Origin: Desulfovermiculus halophilus DSM 18834
Lineage (GTDB): Bacteria > Desulfobacterota > Desulfovibrionia > Desulfovibrionales > Desulfothermaceae
Direction: 5' to 3'
NCBI RefSeq assembly: GCF_000620765.1
Contig: NZ_JIAK01000024.1
Location: 1 to 45,840, forward strand
Length of the DNA stretch: 45,840 bases
Shown here piece by piece: positions 9,234 through 17,687 of the stretch. The position numbers were made by a program, and so were the translations under genes. The notes beneath the pieces are model-generated. The model made no database searches. It had not been told where the DNA came from and saw only the letters and a list, made by a program, of their open reading frames with translations. Each line of letters opens with the position of its first letter. Within the stretch, counting starts at the first letter, position 1.

Positions 9234-10202
9234 TTACTCGATGATCTTTAAGTGTTTGTAGGCCTTGCCTGTGGCCACCCGCCCTCTGGAGGTCCGCTTC
9301 AGGAAACCGCACTGGATAAGGTAGGGCTCGTAGATCTCCTCCAGGGTACGCACCTCTTCCGAGCATGCGGTGGCAATGGTCTTCACTCCTACCGGGCCGC
9401 CGTTGAAATGATGGATCAGGGCCAGCAGGATCTTGCGGTCCATGGTGTCCAGACCGCTGGGATCGACGTCCAGCCGGTCCAGGGCGGTCCTGGCCTGTTC
9501 CTTGTCGATAACCTGCTGCCCGGCGACCATGGCGAAATCCCAGACCCGGCGCAGGAGGCGGTTGGCGATGCGCGGCGTCCCCCTGGCCCGGACACCGATC
9601 TCCAGGGCGCCTCCATCCGTGATCTCAATGCCCAGGATACGGGAGGAGCGGTGCACGATCTGTCCCAGGTCTTCAGGGGAGTAAAACTCCAGGCGGAACA
9701 AGACCCCGAACCGATCCCGGAGCGGAGAGGACAGCAGACCGATCCTGGTGGTCGCGCCCACAAGGGTAAAGGGCTCCAGGTCGATCTTTACTGTGCGCGC
9801 CCCAGGTCCCTGCCCGATAACCAGATCCAGCTTGAAATCCTCCAGGGCGGGATACAGAATTTCTTCCACAGTCGGCGGCATGCGGTGGATCTCGTCCACA
9901 AAAAGCACGTCATGGCGCTGCAGATTGGTCAAGATGGCGGCCAGGTCCCCACTGCGCTCCATCACCGGACCGGAGGTGCTGATCAGGTTCACTCCGAGCT
10001 CACTGGCGATGATCTGGGCCAGGGTGGTTTTGCCCAGACCGGGGTTTCCGGAGAACATAACGTGATCCATGGCCTGGCCCCGCTCTTTGGCCGCTTGGAG
10101 GAAAACCCCCAGATTGGCCCGCAGTTCGTCCTGGCCTATAAACTCCTCAAGCTTGAGGGGCCGGATCCGTTCGTCTACCCTGACCTCTGTCTCAGCACCC
10201 AT
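9234..10202 (-). CDS. ruvB: Holliday junction branch-migration ATPase RuvB
   Basis: The hexameric AAA+ motor that, with RuvA, drives branch migration of Holliday junctions during recombination and repair. The Walker A motif is GNPGLGKTT, Walker B is DEIHRM, sensor 1 is VGATTR, and the arginine-finger region [11 protein letters not shown] follows. The winged-helix C-terminus ends in [14 protein letters not shown]. The length of 322 residues is slightly short of the usual 330-350, but all domains are present. It lies 65 bases downstream of ruvA and just ahead of thyX. Confidence 0.97.
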   Translation of the reverse strand: MGAETEVRVDERIRPLKLEEFIGQDELRANLGVFLQAAKERGQAMDHVMFSGNPGLGKTTLAQIIASELGVNLISTSGPVMERSGDLAAILTNLQRHDVLFVDEIHRMPPTVEEILYPALEDFKLDLVIGQGPGARTVKIDLEPFTLVGATTRIGLLSSPLRDRFGVLFRLEFYSPEDLGQIVHRSSRILGIEITDGGALEIGVRARGTPRIANRLLRRVWDFAMVAGQQVIDKEQARTALDRLDVDPSGLDTMDRKILLALIHHFNGGPVGVKTIATACSEEVRTLEEIYEPYLIQCGFLKRTSRGRVATGKAYKHLKIIE

Positions 10203-10267
10203 TTTCTTTCTCTGCTCCTTACAAGGAAGACCTTGCGCTCGTGCCGGGTCATGCCCATAAACAGGCC

Positions 10268-10879
10268 CTAGCCGATCTGGGCCATATCCTTGAGCACCGC
10301 CCGGATGGCTTCTCCGGCCATGAGCTCCGGCTCGTTCTCCAGCACTTTGCTCAGCGCGGGCCGCACCTCTGCTTCCGCGTATCCCAAATGGACCAGCCCG
10401 GCCAGGGCATCGGCAAAAACACTCTGGGCCCCGGAGGGCATGGGACCCGGCTGCTCCGAAAGCTCAGCGGGTTCGGCCTGGAGCTTGTCCTTGAGCTCCC
10501 AAATGATCCGCTTGGCTGATTTGGGCCCGATTCCGGAGACCCGGGTCAGGCTCTGAATGTCTTCTGTATGCACCACCCGGCTCAGTTCCTGAGGATCGAA
10601 GACGGCCAAAATGGCCAGCGCCGTCTTGGGACCCAGCTTGGACACCGCTATGAGCTGGGCAAAGGTTTCCTGTTCCGCCCGGGACGGAAAGCCGTACAGC
10701 TCCAAGGCGTCCTCGCGAACGACGGTATGCACGTACAGCGAAAGCTCCTGTCCGGGTTCCGGGAGGCGCTCCAGGACCGGACCCGCGGCCTGAACAGTAT
10801 ATCCCACCCCCCCGGGAGTCAGCAGCAGGCAGCTTCCAGCCCGCAATTCAAGTAGCGTACCCCGCAGATAGCCGATCAT
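10268..10879 (-). CDS. ruvA: Holliday junction-binding protein RuvA
   Basis: The tetrameric DNA-binding partner of RuvB. The 203-residue protein shows the OB-fold domain ([12 protein letters not shown] onward), two helix-hairpin-helix regions ([14 protein letters not shown] and [20 protein letters not shown]), a variable linker rich in Glu and Pro, and the C-terminal RuvB-contacting helices ([19 protein letters not shown]). Its ATG overlaps the ruvC stop (ATGA), so translation is probably coupled. Confidence 0.97.
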   Translation of the reverse strand: MIGYLRGTLLELRAGSCLLLTPGGVGYTVQAAGPVLERLPEPGQELSLYVHTVVREDALELYGFPSRAEQETFAQLIAVSKLGPKTALAILAVFDPQELSRVVHTEDIQSLTRVSGIGPKSAKRIIWELKDKLQAEPAELSEQPGPMPSGAQSVFADALAGLVHLGYAEAEVRPALSKVLENEPELMAGEAIRAVLKDMAQIG

Positions 10880-11403
10880 GCGCCCGCCGTAAGCTGCCCC
10901 GTCCGGGTCTTAAGGTGCCGCCAACGGCGGAGGTTCACATGGCAGATTGCCGCGGCCAGAGCATCGCTGCTGTCCTTGGACCAATCAGGACGCTTGCCCA
11001 GGAGCTGTCCGACCATGAATGCAACCTGGGACTTGTCCGCCCGGCCGGCACCGACCAGGGTCTTCTTGATCAGGGTCGGCTCATAGGCAAAGACCGGAAG
11101 CTGGTGGCCTGCGCAGGCCACCAGGGCCGCTCCCCTGGCTTGCCCCAGCTTCAGGGCGGAAGAGGTGTTTTTGGACACGAAGACGTCTTCAACCGCCGCC
11201 TCGTCCGGGCAATACTCGGTTATAAGGCGGCTGAGCTGCGCATGTATGGCCCCCAGGCGGTCGCTGAGAGGAAGATCTGCCTGCGGCCGGACCGTCCCGG
11301 TCCGGATCAAGGACAGCTGCCCGGATTCTTCACAGACCAGCCCGTACCCGGTACATCGGCTGCCGGGGTCCAAGCCCAGGACGGTTATCCGTTCCCCGGC
11401 CAC
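10876..11403 (-). CDS. ruvC: Holliday junction resolvase RuvC
   Basis: The dimeric endonuclease that cuts Holliday junctions. The RNase H-like fold begins VLGLDPGSRCTGYG with the first catalytic aspartate at D12; further acidic residues are in AAVEDVFVSKN and near the C-terminus in DSSDALAAAICH. The length of 175 residues is normal. The start codon is GTG: it lies three bases after the yebC stop, and GGAGG inside the last yebC codons supplies the ribosome-binding site, so the two genes look translationally coupled. The stop overlaps ruvA. Confidence 0.96.
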   Translation of the reverse strand: MAGERITVLGLDPGSRCTGYGLVCEESGQLSLIRTGTVRPQADLPLSDRLGAIHAQLSRLITEYCPDEAAVEDVFVSKNTSSALKLGQARGAALVACAGHQLPVFAYEPTLIKKTLVGAGRADKSQVAFMVGQLLGKRPDWSKDSSDALAAAICHVNLRRWRHLKTRTGQLTAGA

Positions 11404-11406
11404 CCT

Positions 11407-12156
11407 TTAGGCCTCCATTTTGGCATAGAGCTCATCCGGGATCTCGAAATTGGCATGCACCTTATGCACATCGTCGTGCTCATCCAGCTGCTCATACAGC
11501 TTGAGGGCCTTTTCCGCAGTCTCCACATCAAGCTCTACATAGGTCTGCGGGATCTTGGCCACTTCAGCATTCTGGATCTCTATCCCGGCCTGTTCGAACG
11601 CCTCTTTGACCGCGAGGTAATCCTCAGGTGAGGTCCGCACTTCCCATGCATCGCCGTCGTCGATGACATCCTCGACCCCGGCGTCCAGCCCGACTTCCAG
11701 GAGCTGGTCCTCGTCATAGCTCTCCTTGTCAAAGGCCAGAATCCCGTAGCTCTGGAACATCCAGCCCACACACCCGGATTCGCCCAGATTGCCTCCGGCC
11801 TTGCTGAAAATCTTGCGGATCTCGGCCACGGTCCGGTTCTTGTTGTCCGTCACCCCTTCGACCAGAACCGCGACGCCTCCAGGCCCATAGCCCTCGTAGA
11901 CAACTTCCTCAATGCTCCCGGAAGTGATCTCGCCGGTTCCCTTCTTGATCGCGGTCTCGATCTTGTCCTTGGGCATATTGATGTTTTTGGCCGCATCAAT
12001 CGCCATGCGCAGGCGGGAGTTCATCACCGGGTCTCCTCCGCCCAGCTTGGCCGCCAGCATGAGCTCCTTGGTGGCCTTGGTGAACATCTGGCCCCGCTTG
12101 GCATCCTGGCGGCCCTTTCTGTGCTTGATATTCGCCCACTTACTGTGTCCAGCCAT
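11407..12156 (-). CDS. yebC: YebC/PmpR-family protein
   Basis: A 249-residue member of the YebC family, whose members are described as DNA-binding regulators and, more recently, as factors that help ribosomes through difficult sequences such as polyproline. The start MAGHSKWANIKHRKGRQDAKRG and the segments GGGDPVMNSRLRMAI and GYGPGGVAVLVEGVTDN are family hallmarks. AGGAGGAG sits eight bases upstream of the ATG. It heads the ruvCAB cluster, a very common arrangement. Confidence 0.96.
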   Translation of the reverse strand: MAGHSKWANIKHRKGRQDAKRGQMFTKATKELMLAAKLGGGDPVMNSRLRMAIDAAKNINMPKDKIETAIKKGTGEITSGSIEEVVYEGYGPGGVAVLVEGVTDNKNRTVAEIRKIFSKAGGNLGESGCVGWMFQSYGILAFDKESYDEDQLLEVGLDAGVEDVIDDGDAWEVRTSPEDYLAVKEAFEQAGIEIQNAEVAKIPQTYVELDVETAEKALKLYEQLDEHDDVHKVHANFEIPDELYAKMEA

Positions 12157-12243
12157 ACATTCTCTCCTCCTTTATGAAAAAATTCGGACCCCAGTCCGAA
12201 GAATTGACGCAAACAGGCAGGTATGAAATGTCATTTCAGATGT

Positions 12244-12840
12244 TCACGATCCCTCTTTTCGTCCCAGTCCCAGGACAAATATCTCAGTGCTTTCCGCCCG
12301 GGAGCTCTTTGGCTTGAAGGTCTTGGTTTTGGAAAAGACACTGCGCATCTGAACAAGAAAATCAGGGACATCCGGGCCTTGAAAAACCTTGATGGCCGCA
12401 GATCCTCCGGGGGTCAGCACCTCTGCGCCCATGTGCATGGCCGCAAGGGCCAGCTCAACAGACCGGGTCTGGTCCCTGAGCTTTACCCCCGTGGTTTTGG
12501 GGGCCATATCACTGAGCAGCAGATCGAACGGGGTCCGCTGTTCGATCTCTGAGCGCAGCGGCTCGTTTGGATCGAGGACGTCCCCTTGTAAAAATTCAAC
12601 CTGGGGAGGAAACGGCGTATCGGTCTGGTTGATGTCCACGGCCAGAACACGACCGTTGGGACCGGCTTTTTTGGCCGCGAATATGGCCCAGGACCCTGGC
12701 GTGGCTCCAAGGTCCAGAATATTCTGTCCGGGGCGGAACAAGGAAAAGCGCTTGTCTATTTCCTGAAGCTTGTACACTGACCGGGCCGGATACTTGTCCT
12801 GCTTGGCTTTCTTGAAGTAATGATCCTGGTATTTCTTCAT
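12244..12840 (-). CDS. rlmE: RlmE/FtsJ-like 23S rRNA 2'-O-methyltransferase
   Basis: A 198-residue SAM-dependent methyltransferase of the RrmJ/FtsJ family, which in E. coli methylates U2552 of 23S rRNA. The N-terminus DHYFKKAKQDKYPARSVYKL is typical and carries the first catalytic lysine. Motif I appears as ILDLGATPGSWAIFA, the catalytic Asp as DLLLSDMAPKTTG, and the Lys and Glu of the KDKE tetrad as AIKVFQG and SRAESTEIFVLG. I chose the ATG at 12840 from family length; upstream in-frame codons add about 49 unrelated residues. No strong ribosome-binding site is seen. The stop is 87 bases before the yebC start. Confidence 0.92.
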   Translation of the reverse strand: MKKYQDHYFKKAKQDKYPARSVYKLQEIDKRFSLFRPGQNILDLGATPGSWAIFAAKKAGPNGRVLAVDINQTDTPFPPQVEFLQGDVLDPNEPLRSEIEQRTPFDLLLSDMAPKTTGVKLRDQTRSVELALAAMHMGAEVLTPGGSAAIKVFQGPDVPDFLVQMRSVFSKTKTFKPKSSRAESTEIFVLGLGRKEGS

Positions 12841-13470
12841 CCTCAAACGCCTTGAACAAAGATATGCAGATGCCCTCCTGTGTACATGAAAAGCCCCTGA
12901 AAGCCAAGCAGCAGGGTCATCCCGGGCTGTGATCCGGGACGGCTCCTGAACACAAAAAGTGGGATCTTGATCATGAGCGCTTGCCATCTATCGTGCCGCT
13001 TTCGGGATCGTGGGCACAGACAAGCACCGGCAAAGCCATATCGGTGTGCGCATCGCTTCGGATCACTGGCGCGAAGAATGAGGGTCCAGTGCATCCGTTT
13101 GTCGAGATTTTCTTTCTTCGGGATCGAAATCGGGATCGGAATCGACGCTGGAGGCCGCTTGATCCTCTCGAGCATTGTATTTGTTCAGGGGGGCCTTGTC
13201 CCGCGAGGCGCTGAAGGCCTCCTGATTCCGGCTGGATGATAATTTTTCGAATCAGTCCCAACACTGGGATCATCGCCAACCGTGAGCTGAATGGCTGGTC
13301 AACGCCTCGCGGGACAAGGCCCCTGAACTTTGGGAAGGGAGTCTGAACGATTGCCTCGTATTCGTTGAACGGGGCTTAATGATTTTGTATCGCCTTGTAA
13401 TCAGGCCTTGTATATGCTTTTCCACTCCAGGCCCGCCAAAGCGCAGGCAGACTTGGGATGGTCATATCTG
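12841..13470. other. 630-base intergenic region with repeats
   Basis: I find no convincing gene. The stretch holds a hexamer-like run around 13115-13145 (GGGATCGAAATCGGGATCGG), a long inverted repeat (listed separately) and, at 13431-13449, one copy of a short dispersed element with the core GCCCGCCAAAGCGCAGGCA. Short open frames across it are all shadow-like and lack ribosome-binding sites. Confidence 0.6.
13190..13323. repeat. 21-bp perfect inverted repeat with a 92-base spacer
   Basis: The left arm 13190-13210 (begins GGGGCCTTGTCCCG) and the right arm 13303-13323 (ends CGGGACAAGGCCCC) are exact reverse complements over 21 bases. The match continues a few bases outward with a small length difference (TTCAGG outside the left arm, CCTGAA outside the right). 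No transposase lies between them; the 92-base spacer has no gene. It may be a non-autonomous mobile element or a folded RNA/DNA element. Confidence 0.7.
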
Positions 13471-13887
13471 CTACTCGCCGATGATCTTGACCAACACCCG
13501 TTTCTTGCGGCCCCCATCGAATTCGCCGTAAAAGATCTGCTCCCAGGGACCGAAATCGAGTTTTCCCCGGGTTACGGCCACCACCACCTCCCGACCCATG
13601 ATCTGGCGCTTCATATGCGCATCGGCATTGTCCTCGCCTTTGTTGTGCCGGTATTGGGAGACGGGCTCATGCGGGGCCAGCTTTTCCAGCCACTCGTCGT
13701 AGTCCTGATGCAGCCCGGGTTCGTCGTCGTTTATAAACACCGAGGCAGTGATATGCATTGCATTGACCAGGATCAGACCTTCCTGGACTCCGCTTTCCTC
13801 CAGACATTTCTGGACCTCGGGGGTGATATTGATCAGTTCCCTGCGTCCCGGCACATGAAACCACAGTTCCCGGCGGTAATGCCTCAT
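13471..13887 (-). CDS. YjbQ/UPF0047-family protein
   Basis: A 138-residue protein of the YjbQ family, small trimeric proteins sometimes annotated as secondary thiamine-phosphate synthases. Conserved stretches are present: [22 protein letters not shown]-like early on, [18 protein letters not shown] in the middle (conserved Asn, Asp and His that may bind a metal), and [16 protein letters not shown] near the end. Its start overlaps the stop of the DJ-1/PfpI gene by four bases, so the two are co-translated. The physiological reaction is uncertain. Confidence 0.9.
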   Translation of the reverse strand: MRHYRRELWFHVPGRRELINITPEVQKCLEESGVQEGLILVNAMHITASVFINDDEPGLHQDYDEWLEKLAPHEPVSQYRHNKGEDNADAHMKRQIMGREVVVAVTRGKLDFGPWEQIFYGEFDGGRKKRVLVKIIGE

Positions 13888-14402
13888 GCCTGCACCTCCA
13901 GCACAGAGCGCATAAAGGCCGGCAGGTCGTCGGGGGTCCGGCTGGTGACCAGCTTCTTGTCCACCACCACCTCTTCATCCGTCCATTCCGCACCGGCATG
14001 GACCATGTCGTCTTTAATGGCGAAAAACGAGGTCATCCTTCTGCCCTGCAGAACCTTGGCCGAGGCCAGCATCCATCCGGCGTGACATATCGCCCCCACG
14101 ACCTTGTCCTGTTCCACCATATTTTGAACCAGATCGACCATGCTCCTGTGCCGCCGCATGTGGTCCGGGGCATACCCGCCGGGGATGATCAGGACATCGA
14201 AATCAGCTGCATCCGCCTTGTCCGCGCTCAGCGTGGAAGTGGCCGAGGTGCCTGATTTCCCGGCATAGGTCTTCCCTGCCTCCGGCCCCACGACCTGCAC
14301 CTCCATGCCGGCCTCCAGGAGGCGGTAATAGGGGTAAATGAACTCGTAATCGTTGTACACGTCCTCGACCATAATAATGGCTTTTTTTCCTTGCGTTTTC
14401 AT
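13884..14402 (-). CDS. DJ-1/PfpI-family protein (deglycase/protease-like)
   Basis: A 172-residue cytoplasmic protein of the DJ-1/PfpI superfamily, closest in layout to PfpI/YhbO stress proteins. The nucleophile elbow is intact: cysteine in [13 protein letters not shown], preceded by [14 protein letters not shown], with the usual partner Glu near the N-terminus ([10 protein letters not shown]). Members have been reported as proteases, chaperones or glyoxalase/deglycase-like enzymes; the activity here is not determined by sequence. AAGGAG nine bases upstream fixes the start. It is co-translated with the YjbQ gene. Confidence 0.9.
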   Translation of the reverse strand: MKTQGKKAIIMVEDVYNDYEFIYPYYRLLEAGMEVQVVGPEAGKTYAGKSGTSATSTLSADKADAADFDVLIIPGGYAPDHMRRHRSMVDLVQNMVEQDKVVGAICHAGWMLASAKVLQGRRMTSFFAIKDDMVHAGAEWTDEEVVVDKKLVTSRTPDDLPAFMRSVLEVQA

Positions 14403-14458
14403 GGCATCTTCTCCTTTGGCGTTGTATGAAAAACTGTTATTAGTTATCTGGATCCGAT

Positions 14459-14565
14459 TGGGTAACCACTCCTAGTCGGTATCGGTATCGGTATCGGTAT
14501 CGAAATCGTTTGTATGCTTCGTTAGCGCAAGCGTGCCTGCGCCTTGGCAGGCATGTCGGTTGGTC
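14459..14565. repeat. Dispersed repeat R1 with GGTATC hexamer array
   Basis: It begins TGGGTAACCACT, then has four tandem copies of a GGTATC-type hexamer, then AAATCGTTTGTATGCTTCGT, and ends with the palindromic core TGCCTGCGCCTTGGCAGGCA (14534-14553). A second copy of the whole unit lies at 31791-31880 with only one hexamer copy. The flanking text AAAACTGTTATT just upstream (about 14428) also recurs near the second copy. The element sits between divergently transcribed genes. Confidence 0.75.
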
Positions 14566-14633
14566 CGGATTTTGTGTACTTCGCATGGCCACCGCTCATA
14601 TGACGATAGAAAATCGCTCAGTCCAGGGACGAG

Positions 14634-15047
14634 ATGAAGGCTGCAACACATCTGGGGTTTAATTTCTTTTTCGGCCTTTCCCTGGGGTTCTCGCCCCTGG
14701 GAGCAGCCGTGATGACCGCCGGCGGCATGCTTCCCGACATATGCGACCGCTTCATCGCCCTGGGGAGCAAGACACTGTGGCGCAGCGCTCACCGCACGTT
14801 TTCCCATTGGCCCTGGCCCTACCTCGGTGCTGCGCTTTTCCTCCACGGCCCCCTGCAGATATTCTTGTTCGGGGCCCTGCTGCATTGTGTCCTCGATGCC
14901 CTGACCCCAACCGGCATCCCGTGGGTCCATCCCCTGGGCGGGAAATGGAAGCGCGGCCTGGGGCTGATCAAGACCGGTTCGTTTTTGGAGCTGGGCGTGA
15001 TAGCCGGCGCCTTCCTCTTGTGGCAGTTCACATCCTCCGCTGCCTAA
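14634..15047 (+). CDS. YdjM/DUF457-like inner-membrane protein
   Basis: A 137-residue membrane protein of the LexA-regulated, putative metal-dependent hydrolase group (YdjM, DUF457). The family's His/Asp pattern is visible: the N-terminal MKAATHLGFNFFFGL, then GGMLPDICDRF, then HRTFSHWPW and a later LLHCVLDALTPTGI, where conserved His and Asp could bind a metal at the membrane face. Three or four hydrophobic helices are expected. The ribosome-binding site is weak (GGACGAG just before ATG). The substrate is unknown. Confidence 0.8.
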   Translation: MKAATHLGFNFFFGLSLGFSPLGAAVMTAGGMLPDICDRFIALGSKTLWRSAHRTFSHWPWPYLGAALFLHGPLQIFLFGALLHCVLDALTPTGIPWVHPLGGKWKRGLGLIKTGSFLELGVIAGAFLLWQFTSSAA

Positions 15048-15118
15048 GCAAAAGAGGAAGGCCATTCTATCTGTGGTCGCTCCTTTCCGTGTCGAAGAGC
15101 CGGTGCATCTCTGACCGG

Positions 15119-15577
15119 CTACTGCACCAGCTCCCAGCGTCCGTCTGACGTACGGCAGGCCCGGGCCTGGACCTCCTCACGCCGGCCGTCTACCCAAGCG
15201 TCAATAACCACATCCCGGCATATTTGGCCCCCTGAACGATAGGCTGGACGAGGGGTGGCCTGAAACCTGTTCCGGGTATCAGGGTTCACCCAGTTGCTGC
15301 TCTGATATGAGGGATTGTATTCCAGGGCATTTCCGATCTGGGTCCGGTCGTACTTATCCAGCTCATTGCCGATTGCATACCCGAACAAGGCTCCGATCCC
15401 GGCCCCGATCAGAGCGTTTTCCCGTCTGTGCTCGTCATCGTCCGGCCCGAGATGGGACCCGATCAAGGCTCCGGTCAAGCCTCCGGCCACAGTCCCCTGC
15501 TGGGCCTTGTCTCCGCAGGCTGAAACCAGCAGAGTGCAGGCCAGGACCAAAAACAGCACTGATTTTCCTCTTCTCAT
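15119..15577 (-). CDS. Glycine-zipper outer-membrane lipoprotein
   Basis: A 152-residue lipoprotein. The signal ends in a lipobox LLVSAC with the lipidated cysteine at C21. Next comes a glycine-zipper 2TM segment (VAGGLTGALIGSHL and ALIGAGIGALFGYAIGNEL) as in the 17-kDa surface antigen and SlyB families, then a soluble tail with a C-terminal strand region (CRDVVIDAWVDGRREEVQAR). GGAGGAG four bases upstream sets the start, rather than an in-frame ATG four codons earlier. The stop overlaps a 7-bp hairpin (15098-15120) that may end transcription. The next gene upstream, 93 bases away on the same strand, is the Pmp3-like protein. Confidence 0.85.
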   Translation of the reverse strand: MRRGKSVLFLVLACTLLVSACGDKAQQGTVAGGLTGALIGSHLGPDDDEHRRENALIGAGIGALFGYAIGNELDKYDRTQIGNALEYNPSYQSSNWVNPDTRNRFQATPRPAYRSGGQICRDVVIDAWVDGRREEVQARACRTSDGRWELVQ

Positions 15578-15669
15578 GCTCTCCTCCATTATCGTACCCG
15601 CCTGGGTGGCAATGGATCCTGCTCTCCTGACGGATACTTTGTCCGAGCCGGGCAGCATCCAGACTGGGG

Positions 15670-15828
15670 CTATTTCTTGGCGATCACCCAGACCGCGTGT
15701 ACAATACCCGGGATATAGCCCAGGATGGTCAGCAGAATATTGACCCAGAAATGCAGCCCAATGCCCACTTGGAGGAATACACCCAGCGGGGGCAAGAGAA
15801 TGGCAAGTAAAATCCGAACGAAATCCAT
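15670..15828 (-). CDS. Pmp3/YqaE-family small membrane protein
   Basis: A 52-residue hydrophobic protein of the Pmp3/YqaE (UPF0057) family, linked to membrane potential and salt or stress tolerance. It begins MDFVRILLAILLPPLGVFLQ, with the conserved Leu-Pro-Pro-Leu-Gly-Val core, continues GIGLHFWVNILLTILGYIPG with two membrane helices, and ends IVHAVWVIAKK, all as expected. AGGAGT five or six bases upstream of the ATG is a good ribosome-binding site. Confidence 0.93.
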   Translation of the reverse strand: MDFVRILLAILLPPLGVFLQVGIGLHFWVNILLTILGYIPGIVHAVWVIAKK

Positions 15829-15848
15829 ACAGTACTCCTTGATGATGC

Positions 15849-15875
15849 GCCTGCAAAAAATATGTTTTTGCAGGC
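15849..15875. repeat. 11-bp inverted repeat upstream of the Pmp3-like gene
   Basis: GCCTGCAAAAA (15849-15859) and TTTTTGCAGGC (15865-15875) are perfect reverse complements with a five-base loop. It lies in the 5' leader of the minus-strand Pmp3-like gene and could act as a terminator or a regulatory hairpin. The remaining bases to 16052 are AT-rich with short TTTTAAGTT-like direct repeats and no gene. Confidence 0.55.
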
Positions 15876-16052
15876 AGTGTTAAGTTTTAAGTTGGAAGTT
15901 TTAAGTGAAATCAAAGAGTTGTAAACTCTAATTTGTGTATTTAACCCCAGTCTTCGACTTTTTGCAGTTGAGTCTATCAGGTAAAATCAGGATTCAGATC
16001 ATTAACAACTGGCAACAGCCTTCACTACTTTGTCCAGACTTCTACTTATTGG

Positions 16053-16484
16053 TTATGAAGCCAATGGATTTATATGTTGCACACCTGAAAATCTCTTGAA
16101 ATCATTATCAGCAGAATAAATCCGGGCCCCGTGTTCAATGGCCAGAGCGGCAATATGCGCGTCTGTGGCCAGATTCCCCCCGGATCCATGCAGGAACAAT
16201 AAGCTGCGCAATATATTCCAGTGAGCGCGGCCAGGCGCAACAATGGTTACGACAGATTGCTGCAGCCATTCATCGATGTAGGCGCTTGCAGTTTCAATAC
16301 TCAAAGGGTGCTCAAACACCCGCTGGTTTGTGGTGATGCGCAAAAAGGCCAATAAAACCATCCAGGGCAAGCCCACCCTCTCTATTCCGGATAGGGCTTG
16401 CTCAAACCAGGTCCGGGCCTGGACATGTCTGGAAAGGTCGCTATTCACAGCATAGAGCAGAAGGTTGACATCAACCAGCATCAT
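16053..16484 (-). CDS. vapC: PIN-domain toxin of a VapBC-like module
   Basis: A 143-residue PIN-domain protein, probably an RNA-cutting toxin. It starts MMLVDVNLLLYAVNSD, with the first catalytic Asp in LVDVNLL. A Glu-bearing helix follows, and TDAHIAALAIEHGARIYSADNDFKRF carries the later acidic residues typical of the fold. Its ATG overlaps the antitoxin stop by four bases (ATGA), the common toxin-antitoxin coupling. The target RNA cannot be read from sequence. Confidence 0.88.
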   Translation of the reverse strand: MMLVDVNLLLYAVNSDLSRHVQARTWFEQALSGIERVGLPWMVLLAFLRITTNQRVFEHPLSIETASAYIDEWLQQSVVTIVAPGRAHWNILRSLLFLHGSGGNLATDAHIAALAIEHGARIYSADNDFKRFSGVQHINPLAS

Positions 16485-16750
16485 TTTCTCTGCTCCAGTT
16501 TGTCGCAAATTGCTCTGTTTTCCATTTCATCAGCCAGTTCCAGTGCCTTTTCGAGGTTCAGTCCTGAGCCCGGCTGGCCTAAGGAAGCAGGCTGAAGAGA
16601 ATAAACACGGGAATCGGGCTGTTCCAAATGATTTATACCCAGAGACAAAGCCTCGTTTACCACCTGTTTCAGGGACTTTCCACTGTTATGGGCCTTCTCT
16701 TTGAGTAAGGCCATGATTTGGTCGTCAATCGTCAATGTGGTACGCATCAT
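16481..16750 (-). CDS. vapB: VapB-like antitoxin (DUF2191-type)
   Basis: An 89-residue antitoxin. The N-terminal MMRTTLTIDDQIMALLKEKA is a ribbon-helix-helix DNA-binding segment, and KSLKQVVNEALSLG completes it. The C-terminal part (LEKALELADEMENRAICDKL) would wrap the toxin's active site. AGGAGGTG seven bases upstream fixes the start. It lies directly before the PIN toxin, with a promoter and a palindrome upstream that fit autoregulation. Confidence 0.87.
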   Translation of the reverse strand: MMRTTLTIDDQIMALLKEKAHNSGKSLKQVVNEALSLGINHLEQPDSRVYSLQPASLGQPGSGLNLEKALELADEMENRAICDKLEQRK

Positions 16751-16767
16751 GACACCTCCTCTCCATA

Positions 16768-16808
16768 CATCATGATGAGATGCTAAGTGAAAAACCATAC
16801 CTTGTCAA
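16768..16808 (-). promoter_or_regulatory. Promoter and candidate operator of the toxin-antitoxin pair
   Basis: On the minus strand TTGACA (16803-16808) is followed after exactly 17 bases by TAGCAT (16780-16785). The perfect palindrome CATCATGATG (16768-16777) sits between the -10 box and the antitoxin ribosome-binding site, where a ribbon-helix-helix antitoxin would be expected to bind. Confidence 0.65.
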
Positions 16809-16922
16809 AGTTGATTGCATTCTTCCCCTTGCTCATGTTGAAATTAAATATTAGATGGAAGGTGCTGTCTCATTTATTCTGACAAGCTGTATATTCGATA
16901 ACATCGAGGCGAGGAGGACCCC

Positions 16923-17198
16923 ATGCACGTCAATGACCAAGAGCTCCGACAAAAGGTTCTGGCCCTGTTCCCGGAAATCGAAAAATACGGACTGAACATG
17001 GATCTGCAGTTTGATCAGGGGCAGGATTCCTGGCTGCTCACAGTACAAAAGGGGCAGCAGACCCTGTCCACCCATTTGGAGGAGCCGGATGTGGAGGCCT
17101 GTATGAGCGGCAAAGAGTGCTATCATGTGGCCGTGCAGCTCGGCCGCTTTATCCGCAATTATTGTCAAGGCGGCGAGGCCTGCACCCTGGGCCAGTAG
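16923..17198 (+). CDS. Small acidic cytoplasmic protein of unknown function
   Basis: I do not recognise this 91-residue protein. It is soluble and acidic, with the repeated pattern LFPEIEKYGLNMDLQFDQ and a Cys-rich end (C60, C66, C81, C87 in VEACMSGKECYH and NYCQGGEACTLG), which could bind a metal or form a redox pair. A GAGGAGG site four bases upstream makes translation likely. It is followed after eight bases by the next small gene, so the two are probably one operon. Confidence 0.65.
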   Translation: MHVNDQELRQKVLALFPEIEKYGLNMDLQFDQGQDSWLLTVQKGQQTLSTHLEEPDVEACMSGKECYHVAVQLGRFIRNYCQGGEACTLGQ

Positions 17199-17206
17199 GA
17201 CTGCAC

Positions 17207-17545
17207 ATGTACTTGGCCCGCTATCTGTGGTCCGGCCGGTTCTGGTATCAGATCCGGGAATCGATTCAAGACCAGGGAGGATACGTCAGCCAGACCCTCT
17301 ATGATCTGGGTTCGGATCCGGGAAGCTTGATTGTCTATCCCGGGGGCAACAGCTTCTACCTGGATCAGGATATGGTGGAAACCATCGAAGAAAGGGGCCG
17401 GAATGTTCGATATACTGAACTGGAGAACATATTCTGGCCCTTTGTAGAATTCAGCATCAGGCGCAAGCTGCAGGGTTTTCACAACCGGGCCCAGACCAGG
17501 CAGAGTCGTAAGCGGCCTCTGCACGATTCAGATGAGCATACCTAA
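17207..17545 (+). CDS. Small unknown protein, second gene of a two-gene operon
   Basis: A 112-residue soluble protein I cannot assign. The central GGYVSQTLYDLGSDPGSLIV and YPGGNSFYLDQDMVETIEE look like a conserved compact fold with glycine-rich turns, and the C-terminal ~20 residues are basic (RRKLQGFHNRAQTRQSRKR). It starts at ATG 17207, eight bases after the preceding stop, with AGGA within the end of that gene as a possible ribosome-binding site. A dispersed palindrome directly follows the stop. Confidence 0.65.
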   Translation: MYLARYLWSGRFWYQIRESIQDQGGYVSQTLYDLGSDPGSLIVYPGGNSFYLDQDMVETIEERGRNVRYTELENIFWPFVEFSIRRKLQGFHNRAQTRQSRKRPLHDSDEHT

Positions 17546-17547
17546 GA

Positions 17548-17567
17548 GGGCGAATGATTATTCGCCC
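17548..17567. repeat. Palindromic intergenic repeat, copy 1
   Basis: GGGCGAATGATTATTCGCCC is an 8-bp inverted repeat with a four-base centre, flanked by AAGAG on the left and TACTCTCCAC on the right. A second copy with the same flanks is at 20545-20564. It sits at the convergent junction after the two small proteins, where it may end transcription. Confidence 0.75.
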
Positions 17568-17687
17568 TTACTCTCCACTCCCCAGTTTCTTGCTGGACCA
17601 AGATTGCGGCTTCTTGCTGACTACAAATAACTGATAATTGATAACAGACAACAAGCCGCCAGAGACGGGTCTGTACCTAAACTGGAA

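Noticed and set aside
13190-13323. An integron attC site
   Set aside because: The arms do not show the core-site consensus at their ends and no integrase or cassette array is present.
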